Assembly: GCA_017411385.1 (NCBI GenBank) | Contig: JAFQQF010000002.1 | Location: 26,651 to 90,650, forward strand | DNA: 64,000 nt | Source: Ruminococcus sp. | GTDB lineage: Bacteria > Bacillota > Clostridia > Oscillospirales > Acutalibacteraceae | Reading direction: 5' to 3' | In this document: positions 58,448-64,000 of the stretch, piece by piece | How positions within the stretch are numbered: the first letter of the stretch is position 1 | How the letters are laid out: each line of letters begins with the position of its first letter | The notes under the pieces: model-generated | The model's input: the letters and a program-made list of their open reading frames with translations, nothing else | What the model was told of the DNA's origin: nothing | Database searches by the model: none | Position numbers and translations under genes: made by a program

Positions 58448-61084
58448 TTATTCTTCTAATAATGGTTTTGTAAAGAAAGCTTGCTTGGTGGATACATTAT
58501 ATATGCAGTATAGAGAAAGTGTATCGGGCTTTTCATTAGAACTTCTGAAAGGCCACCAGTTTAGTAATTCACCGGGAACCGTATTTGTTGGTGTGCTTGG
58601 TAAGAATAGCAGAAATTCGTCAGAAGCTATATGTGACGATTCTTGATTATCCGTAAGTCCGTAAGGATATGATGTTACGTGTTTTACCCCGTTATCTATA
58701 TACGTATCTCCGCGTGTACCTTCGTAGCTTAATGTTTCAAGTGTCAGGGCATATGTGTAATCGTTGATTTTTTGAAGATTGCTGAATTTTCCACTGTATT
58801 CACATTTGTAAATAGTACCATTTGGGTACTCTTCGGTTGAGGCTCCTTGGTCAGCATCCCTGTGTTCGCCGACAAAGCTTCCATCTTTGTTTAGATGAAT
58901 TGAGGAATACCAAGCTCCAGCACCGCTTGAAAAATACAGTTTCGTATCCTCAAGTGCTTCAAAATCAAGATACAAATTTTGTCCTTGAACTATGTTTGTG
59001 CTTTCTTTGGGTTCGAGTTCAAAAATATCTCCGTCGGTAAATGGTTGCTTTGCTTCCTCATTGGGAGAGTATTTGTACTTGGGTATATCTGCAGATTTGT
59101 CCGCTATGAATTTGAGGTTTTCAGCATCTAATACCTCAAAGACATACTTGTTTCCGTCATCGGCAGTAAGGGTGAGTACGTTACCCTCTGTTGAGTATTT
59201 GCCTGTGGGCACATAGGAGCTCAGTGACGACAAGGTGAACTTAAAATCCCTTGTCCGTCTGTAAAGGGTAATCTGAGGGCGCATAACATCTGTGGTGTTG
59301 TTGCAGTAGTAATGTGTCACATCCTTGGCTTCAAAGCTTTCGTTTGTACCTTGTGAGGAAGAAGCACCTGTGTAAGGATACTGAAAATCTAACCAAACTT
59401 TTTCTCCTTTGCTTGAAAAAGGTGACTCAAAGCGGTAGGTGCCTGCTGTATCAATATTAATGTTATACAGGCTGTATTTGTGGGTGAAGGTGCCCTTTGC
59501 AGGGACAATGTAGCCTATATCCTCCCAAGCGTATTCACCGCTTCGGCAGTTTATCCATTCGCCGTTTTCGAGCTTATAAATATAGAACTGTTCACCGCAG
59601 GTGAAGTCGTGGTCGTTGTCATTTTTCCACATAACCTCAATGTAGGGCTTGGCAGCTGTGAGGTTAAGGTCAACTATTTGGGCGGATATACCCTCTCGGT
59701 CGGAGCCTGAGTTTGTGGTTTTGTAGCCGTTTTCTTCAAAGTCGGGTACCTTTGTCACCTCAAAGTCAATCCATGCCTTGTACTCGGTGGGGAAGGTGTC
59801 GCCTTTGTTTTTGAGGAATGTGCTCTCAAAGCGGTATGTGCCGACTTCGTCAATCTCGATGTTCCACAAATCGTAGGAGTGTTTGAACGAACCTTTTTCA
59901 GGTATAATATAGCCGATGCTCACAAAGGCATAATCGCCTCTGCGGATGTTTACCCATTCGCCGTTTACGTATTTGTAAACGTAGAACTCCTCTCCGCAGG
60001 TGTAGCTTTCGCTGTTTTTGTTCTTCCATTTTACTTCGATGTAAGGGTTTTGCTCTGAATCCTCTGCAATTTCAAGCTCTAAAAACTCAAGGGAAACTCC
60101 CTCAATATCCGAGCCTGAGTCTACAACCTTTACGCCGTAAGGGTTGTTTTCCACAGGGTTTGTAAGGAAACCGACAGAAAGAGCAATGCAGAGAATTATT
60201 GCTACAATGGTAATCCAGAATGCAGGCTTTTTGTAGTTTAATACGGTCTTTATCCTCTGTTTCACAGAAACCTCGCCAAATGCAAGGGGACAAGCGGCAA
60301 TCATACGCCTTGGTACGCTGCAGTTGAGGAGTGCCGTAGAGTATTCTTTCTTTTGTTGAAGCTCCATATCCTTGATAACCTTTTCGTCGCAGGCTGTTTC
60401 AATATCTCTGCACAGGAGTACGTAGGCAACCCACAAAAGGGGATTGAACCAGTACACGGAAAGCAGGAGAAATCCCAAAGGCTTTATTAAGTGGTCACGT
60501 CTTTTAAGGTGTGCTTTTTCGTGACTGAGTACATATTCCTGCTCGGTAGAGCTAAGGGTTGAGGGCAGGTAGATTTTAGGCTTTATTACACCTAAGATAA
60601 AGGGTGTGTTTATTGAGTCGCAGATATAGATGTTTTTATCTATAGGCATAGATATTTTCACCTTGCTTTTCAGGCGAAGGTAGCTTACAAGAGTGTAAAT
60701 AAGCATGCCTGCTACACCTGCAAGCCAGATTATGGTAGCAACAAAAAGTATAATCTGCACAGGGTTGACGCTTGCACCTGCTTGGGGTGCAAGGCTTTCG
60801 GAGATAACAGGGTTTACTGAGCTGTTGAAAAACTCAACCCCTGTGTGAATCTGAGGCTCTTGTGCGTAGATAATCTCAGGGGGTACGGTTTCGGCACTGG
60901 GAATAAGACTTAATACGCTTTCTGTTGAAAAGGGGAATATAAGCCTCAGTCCTACCAAGCCCCACAAAAGCACGGTTATCCATTTTGGGGCTTTTTTGAG
61001 AAGAAGTCTGAGTATGATTACCGCAAGGGCAATCCACCCTGCAGTGATGCTCATATTAAGAAGATGCAAAAATACAGTTTCCAT
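58448..61084 (-). CDS. BlaR1-type M56 membrane metallopeptidase with large extracellular sensor
   Basis: 878 residues. Residues 1-310 form the membrane protease: helices, VLSHEKAHLKRRDH (HExxH) and LCRDIETACDEKVIKD, then AFWITIVAIILCIALSVGFL. The extracellular half begins with two homologous ~125-residue Ig-like repeats, each with a CGEEFYVY/CGEQFYIY, NGEWVN/NGEWIN, and GTYRFES core (Big_14-like), followed by a Ser-rich linker and a C-terminal beta-rich domain containing DVMRPQITLYRRTRDFKF and GKYSTEGNVLTLTADDG. No penicillin-binding domain. Two bases separate it from its blaI. Confidence 0.9.
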   Translation of the reverse strand: METVFLHLLNMSITAGWIALAVIILRLLLKKAPKWITVLLWGLVGLRLIFPFSTESVLSLIPSAETVPPEIIYAQEPQIHTGVEFFNSSVNPVISESLAPQAGASVNPVQIILFVATIIWLAGVAGMLIYTLVSYLRLKSKVKISMPIDKNIYICDSINTPFILGVIKPKIYLPSTLSSTEQEYVLSHEKAHLKRRDHLIKPLGFLLLSVYWFNPLLWVAYVLLCRDIETACDEKVIKDMELQQKKEYSTALLNCSVPRRMIAACPLAFGEVSVKQRIKTVLNYKKPAFWITIVAIILCIALSVGFLTNPVENNPYGVKVVDSGSDIEGVSLEFLELEIAEDSEQNPYIEVKWKNKNSESYTCGEEFYVYKYVNGEWVNIRRGDYAFVSIGYIIPEKGSFKHSYDLWNIEIDEVGTYRFESTFLKNKGDTFPTEYKAWIDFEVTKVPDFEENGYKTTNSGSDREGISAQIVDLNLTAAKPYIEVMWKNDNDHDFTCGEQFYIYKLENGEWINCRSGEYAWEDIGYIVPAKGTFTHKYSLYNINIDTAGTYRFESPFSSKGEKVWLDFQYPYTGASSSQGTNESFEAKDVTHYYCNNTTDVMRPQITLYRRTRDFKFTLSSLSSYVPTGKYSTEGNVLTLTADDGNKYVFEVLDAENLKFIADKSADIPKYKYSPNEEAKQPFTDGDIFELEPKESTNIVQGQNLYLDFEALEDTKLYFSSGAGAWYSSIHLNKDGSFVGEHRDADQGASTEEYPNGTIYKCEYSGKFSNLQKINDYTYALTLETLSYEGTRGDTYIDNGVKHVTSYPYGLTDNQESSHIASDEFLLFLPSTPTNTVPGELLNWWPFRSSNEKPDTLSLYCIYNVSTKQAFFTKPLLEE

Positions 61085-61086
61085 AT

Positions 61087-61449
61087 TTAACCCTCCTCGT
61101 ATGTGTCAATAAGTTTTCTCAGCTCAATAATTTCTTCCTTAGAAAGCTGCTTACGCTTTGTAAATGCTGCCACAAATGCAGGCAGAGAGCCGTCAAAGGT
61201 TTCCTCTACAAATTTTTCGCTTTGCATAGCGTAAAATTCTTGTCTGGAAATAAGAGAGGTGACTACCCCTTTTTCATTTTTGAAAATGCCTTTCTCACAG
61301 AGCTTCCTCAGTACTGTGTAGGTGGTGGGCTTTTTCCAAGAAAGCTCACCCTCGCAGAGTTTTACAAGCTCTCCTGAGGGGATAGGCTCATTCTCCCATA
61401 TAAGGTCAGCAAATTTTGATTCTACAACTCCAAGCTTGATGTCTTCCAT
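61087..61449 (-). CDS. BlaI/MecI-family repressor (second of two)
   Basis: 120 residues, winged helix: FADLIWENEPIPSGELVKLC, ELSWKKPTTYTVLRKLCEKGIFKNEKGVVTSLIS, and C-terminal EKFVEETFDGSLPAFVAAF. It is clearly paralogous to the first BlaI (the SLPAF and TTYTVL segments are shared). AGGAGGTATAAAT precedes the start. First gene of the blaI-blaR1 pair. Confidence 0.93.
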   Translation of the reverse strand: MEDIKLGVVESKFADLIWENEPIPSGELVKLCEGELSWKKPTTYTVLRKLCEKGIFKNEKGVVTSLISRQEFYAMQSEKFVEETFDGSLPAFVAAFTKRKQLSKEEIIELRKLIDTYEEG

Positions 61450-61514
61450 ATTTATACCTCCTTTGTTGTAAGGTGAGATTTTGTTTTACTTGTGTGGTTT
61501 ATTGTCAGTAAACC

Positions 61515-61535
61515 CGCTATGTTTAGTTTATAGCG
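61515..61535. promoter_or_regulatory. inverted repeat over the second blaI promoter, candidate operator
   Basis: CGCTAT (61515-61520) and ATAGCG (61530-61535) flank the -10; GTTTA/TAAAC units at about 61497-61513 and 61521-61525 add further symmetry. Confidence 0.45.
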
Positions 61536-61553
61536 AATAAACCAATTTGTCAA
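61525..61553 (-). promoter_or_regulatory. promoter of the second blaI
   Basis: Minus-strand TTGACA (61548-61553), 17-base spacer, TAAACT (61525-61530), embedded in the inverted repeat. Confidence 0.65.
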
Positions 61554-61704
61554 CAGGTTTTGTGTTTGTATTCTGCACAAAGATTTATTGTTTTCTCTGT
61601 GCGTTATGACGATAAAATATGATTTTACTTTTTCACTTTCGTGTGTTAAAATGTAATATAGATAATCCGACAGCTTTTAAAAAATTAACTTATGAGGTGG
61701 AATT

Positions 61705-62004
61705 ATGACAAACAATATTGATGATAAAGCTTTGACATTGTTATGTGAGGCAATATTATCCCTTGAAACCGTAGAGGAGTGCAAAAGCTTTTTGGAGGAT
61801 GCTTGTTCTGCAATGGAGCTCAAAACCATATCTCAGCGTATGGTAGTGGCAAAGATGCTTTCAGAAAAAAGCGTTTACAGCAAGATTATTGAGGAAACAG
61901 GAGCTTCAACGGCTACCATAAGCCGTGTTAACAAAAGCCTCGAATACGGCGCAGAGGGTTATCGTCTTGTGCTTTCCCGAATGAATAAGGAGCAGGAGCT
62001 GTAA
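61705..62004 (+). CDS. YerC/YecD-family TrpR-related DNA-binding protein
   Basis: 99 residues. The TrpR-superfamily helix-turn-helix is clear: ILSLETVEECKSFLEDACS, AMELKTISQRMVVAKMLSE, GASTATISRVNKSLEYGAEGY. AGGTGGAATT precedes the ATG. YerC/YecD proteins are common in Firmicutes and are not tryptophan repressors; target unknown. The stop is one base before the methyltransferase gene, so the two are coupled. Confidence 0.92.
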   Translation: MTNNIDDKALTLLCEAILSLETVEECKSFLEDACSAMELKTISQRMVVAKMLSEKSVYSKIIEETGASTATISRVNKSLEYGAEGYRLVLSRMNKEQEL

Positions 62005-62005
62005 A

Positions 62006-62743
62006 ATGGCATACGAGGTCTTTGCGGATTTTTATGATAAGCTGACGGGTAACGTTGGTTATAAGGAGCGTGCAGAATACATTCTGAGCGTACTTGATAA
62101 GCTGAATCACCAAGCAGGACTTACCCTTGACCTTGCCTGCGGCACAGGCTCGCTTACTCTGGAATTAAAGAAACAGGGAGTGGATATCTACGGAATAGAC
62201 GGCTCTCCCGATATGCTCTCTGTAGCATTGCAAAAAGCATCGGATGAAGGTGAGCAGATTCTTTTTCTTTGCCAAAAGATGCAGAGTATTGATTTGTACG
62301 GTACTATTGATACCTGTGTGTGCACCCTTGACAGCATAAATCATCTGACAAACAAACAGGATGTGCAGAAAACCTTCCAGAGGGTTTCTCTTTTTATGAA
62401 CAAGGGCGGAGTTTTTCTTTTTGATGTCAATACTGTATATAAGCACAGATGTGTGCTTTCAGACAATGTGTTCGTGTTTGATACCGACGAGGTGTACTGT
62501 GTGTGGCAGAATACCCCTGACGAGGATAACAAGGTTAATATCTCTCTTGATTTCTTTATCCCGGAGGGTAAGAGCTACTATCGTATCACCGAGGAGTTTT
62601 CAGAACGTGCATACACTATGGAAGAGCTTAACGAGATGCTCACAAAGGCAGGCTTTAAGGTTGAGGCTGTGTTCGGCGATATGACCTTTGATGCACCTTC
62701 GGAAGACGAACAGAGAATAATAGTTGCAGCACGGAAAATTTAG
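62006..62743 (+). CDS. class I SAM-dependent methyltransferase
   Basis: 245 residues. SAM-binding motif I is TLDLACGTGSLTLELKKQG, motif II-III IYGIDGSPDMLSVA and IDTCVCTLDSINHL, followed by GGVFLFDVNTVYKH. The ADFYDKLTGNVGYKERAEYIL start is typical of a Firmicutes family often coupled with YerC-like or Hsp33 genes. Substrate unknown. Confidence 0.9.
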   Translation: MAYEVFADFYDKLTGNVGYKERAEYILSVLDKLNHQAGLTLDLACGTGSLTLELKKQGVDIYGIDGSPDMLSVALQKASDEGEQILFLCQKMQSIDLYGTIDTCVCTLDSINHLTNKQDVQKTFQRVSLFMNKGGVFLFDVNTVYKHRCVLSDNVFVFDTDEVYCVWQNTPDEDNKVNISLDFFIPEGKSYYRITEEFSERAYTMEELNEMLTKAGFKVEAVFGDMTFDAPSEDEQRIIVAARKI

Positions 62744-62757
62744 TGTATAATTGTAGG

Positions 62758-62776
62758 GCAGGGGCTTGCTCCTGCT
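62758..62776. repeat. short palindromic intergenic element
   Basis: GCAGGGGCTTGCTCCTGC is almost self-complementary and stands out as GC-rich in an 85-base AT-rich spacer before hslO. It resembles short palindromic repeats found in intergenic DNA of Clostridia, but no second copy was seen in this window. Confidence 0.35.
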
Positions 62777-62828
62777 GTCGGTTTGTTTTAATATAAAAAG
62801 TGATTATTTACAGCTTGGGAGAATATAT

Positions 62829-63707
62829 ATGAATAAGATTATCAGATGCATTACAAGCGACGGAGCGGTTATGGCTTCTGCCATTGATTCATCCGACCTT
62901 GTGTATGCTGCACAGAAGATACACCGTACCTCAAACGTAGCAACAGCGGCTCTGGGCAGACTGCTCACAGCGGCTTCTATGATGGGTGCACAGCTTAAAC
63001 AGAAGGATGCAACAATTAGCTTGCGTGTTGCAGGTGACGGTCCCTTGGGTGTTGTTATTGCGGCTTCTGACAGCGACGGTTACGTAAGAGGCTACGTAGA
63101 AAACTCAAATTGTGTTACCGAGCATTACCAGAACGGCAAGCTCAATGTGGGCAAGGCTGTAGGCGAGGGTGTTCTCAATGTTATGAAGAAGCTCCCCGGT
63201 GCTGAGCCTTACATCGGTCAGGTGCCGTTAGTCAGCGGTGAGATAGCAGAGGATATTACAAGCTATTATGCCACAAGCGAACAGCTTCCTACCGTTTGTG
63301 CGCTGGGTGTGCTTGTTGATAAAACTACAGGCGAGGTGCTTTTTGCAGGCGGTTTGCTTGTTCAGCTTCTGCCCGGTGCCTTTGAGGACACTATCGAGAA
63401 GCTTGAAAAGAACGTTCACGATATGGATTCTGTCACCGCCATGCTTACAAAGGGTTATACTCCTCTTGATATGGTGCACGAAATTCTCAAGGGCTTTGAG
63501 GTAGAGGTGCTTGACGAGATGGAAGTGGGGTATCGTTGCGGCTGTACACGCGAATCTCTGGAGAATGTGATTATCGGTCTGCCTGAGGACGAGATAAGGG
63601 AACTTCCTGACGAAACGGGTGTTGCATCTGCTACTTGCCACTTCTGCAATAAGAAGTATGTTTTCACACAAGAAGACCTTGAAAACCTGATTAAAAAGAA
63701 AAATTAA
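62829..63707 (+). CDS. hslO: redox-regulated chaperone Hsp33
   Basis: 292 residues from MNKIIRCITSDGAVMASAID, with a GGGAGAATATAT site; the longer frame runs through the spacer and is rejected. The N-terminal Hsp33 fold shows TAALGRLLTAASMMGAQLK and LRVAGDGPLGVVIAASDS; the C-terminal zinc switch has YRCGCTRE and ATCHFCNKKYVFT, the CxC and CxxC pair. Oxidation releases zinc and activates the holdase. It lies upstream of a tRNA cluster. Confidence 0.95.
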   Translation: MNKIIRCITSDGAVMASAIDSSDLVYAAQKIHRTSNVATAALGRLLTAASMMGAQLKQKDATISLRVAGDGPLGVVIAASDSDGYVRGYVENSNCVTEHYQNGKLNVGKAVGEGVLNVMKKLPGAEPYIGQVPLVSGEIAEDITSYYATSEQLPTVCALGVLVDKTTGEVLFAGGLLVQLLPGAFEDTIEKLEKNVHDMDSVTAMLTKGYTPLDMVHEILKGFEVEVLDEMEVGYRCGCTRESLENVIIGLPEDEIRELPDETGVASATCHFCNKKYVFTQEDLENLIKKKN

Positions 63708-63735
63708 AATTTTCAAAAAAAGTTTCAAAAAAGTA

Positions 63736-63764
63736 TTGACTTTTTGATGTGGATGTTGTATTAT
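63736..63764 (+). promoter_or_regulatory. promoter of the tRNA operon
   Basis: TTGACT (63736-63741), 17-base spacer, TATTAT (63759-63764), about 30 bases before tRNA-Val. Confidence 0.75.
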
Positions 63765-63794
63765 AATACGCGTCACGAAAAATGGCAACCACGT

Positions 63795-63870
63795 GGGAGC
63801 ATAGCTCAGCTGGGAGAGCATCTGCCTTACAAGCAGAGGGTCACAGGTTCGAGCCCTGTTGTTCCCACCA
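63795..63870 (+). tRNA. tRNA-Val (TAC)
   Basis: 76 nt with encoded CCA. Acceptor GGGAGCA pairs with TGTTCCC (one G-T), the anticodon loop CTTACAA gives TAC, and the T-arm is CAGGTTCGAGCCCTG. Confidence 0.96.
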
Positions 63871-63873
63871 TGT

Positions 63874-63950
63874 GGCCCGGTAGTTCAGTTGGTTAGAACG
63901 CTAGCCTGTCACGCTAGAGGTCGACGGTTCGAGCCCGTTCCGGGTCGCCA
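63874..63950 (+). tRNA. tRNA-Asp (GTC)
   Basis: 77 nt with encoded CCA. Anticodon loop CTGTCAC gives GTC; acceptor GGCCCGG pairs with CCGGGTC; T-arm ACGGTTCGAGCCCGT. Three bases after tRNA-Val. Confidence 0.96.
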
Positions 63951-63958
63951 TTTTTTTT

Positions 63959-64000
63959 GCCTCTGTAGCTCAGTTGGTAGAGCAGGGGACTGAAAATCCC
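63959..64000 (+). tRNA. tRNA-Phe (GAA), 5' part
   Basis: GCCTCTGTAGCTCAGTTGG start, D-arm and anticodon loop ACTGAAAAT (GAA) are present; the window ends in the 3' strand of the anticodon stem. Confidence 0.9.

Noticed and set aside
1-64000. CRISPR array, insertion sequence or prophage
   Set aside because: No regularly spaced direct repeats, transposase, integrase or phage structural genes were found.

Overview
The window looks like chromosomal DNA of an anaerobic, spore-forming, low-to-mid-GC Gram-positive bacterium of the Clostridia, most likely a Ruminococcaceae/Oscillospiraceae gut fibre or starch degrader. The signs are a sporulation sigma factor (SigG), an NAD-linked [FeFe] hydrogenase operon, a T-box and a lysine riboswitch of Firmicutes type, TTGACA/TATAAT promoters, GGAGG ribosome binding sites, and dockerin modules on secreted proteins. 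I see no prophage, insertion sequence, plasmid or CRISPR array. Nearly all genes are intact and most read as chromosomal core or metabolic genes.

Layout. 1-2.9 kb: T-box-controlled pheS-pheT (pheT runs off the left edge). 2.9-4.9 kb: a small membrane protein, an NAD(P)HX dehydratase and a lipoprotein. 5-9 kb: polyamine ABC transporter operon potA-potB-potCD with a fused permease/binding protein. 9.4-12.3 kb: secreted alpha-amylase with a dockerin and two starch-binding modules. 12.4-16.1 kb: membrane acyltransferase, HAD phosphatase, cyclophilin lipoprotein, and a lipoprotein with a cohesin-like domain. 16.2-19.3 kb: S1-domain protein, RmuC, XRE regulator. 19.6-23.8 kb: a tightly coupled run of a HlyIII-like protein, two family 8 glycosyltransferases and two PlsC-type acyltransferases. 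23.9-26.6 kb: GNAT acetyltransferase, amidohydrolase, NAD synthase, DMT permease. 26.7-29.5 kb: TrkA-TrkH potassium uptake. 30-34.1 kb: DUF2079 membrane protein and a leucine-rich-repeat protein ending in a dockerin.

34.2-42.6 kb: a ten-gene minus-strand operon that encodes the HydA/HydB/HydC electron-bifurcating type hydrogenase plus a signalling-type module (divergent hydrogenase-like protein, two DRTGG-like proteins, RsbW-like and histidine-kinase-like ATPases, PHP phosphoesterase), headed by a Rex-like operator. 42.8-44.8 kb: TrmO and an iron-sulfur aldo/keto reductase. 44.8-45.6 kb: no protein gene but a strong candidate for a structured non-coding RNA of about 500 nt with its own promoter and terminator. 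45.6-47.5 kb: lysine riboswitch controlling a NhaC-family (LysW-type) transporter that carries a zinc-finger-like insert. 47.6-52.6 kb: MBL-fold hydrolase, third dockerin protein, two stand-alone LuxR-type DNA-binding proteins, CcdA/TlpA redox pair. 52.7-55.7 kb: cytoplasmic GH13 enzyme and tandem ATP-grasp ligases. 55.8-61.4 kb: sigG flanked by two BlaI/BlaR1 pairs. 61.7-63.7 kb: YerC/TrpR-like regulator, methyltransferase, Hsp33. 63.8-64 kb: tRNA-Val, tRNA-Asp and the start of tRNA-Phe.

The themes that tie genes together are extracellular polysaccharide handling by dockerin proteins with a possible lipoprotein-anchored cohesin, redox balancing by NADH-linked hydrogen production, and RNA-level control (T-box, lysine riboswitch, a hairpin over the sigG ribosome binding site, and the unassigned large RNA). 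All assignments come from reading motifs and protein sequence by eye; no database search was run.
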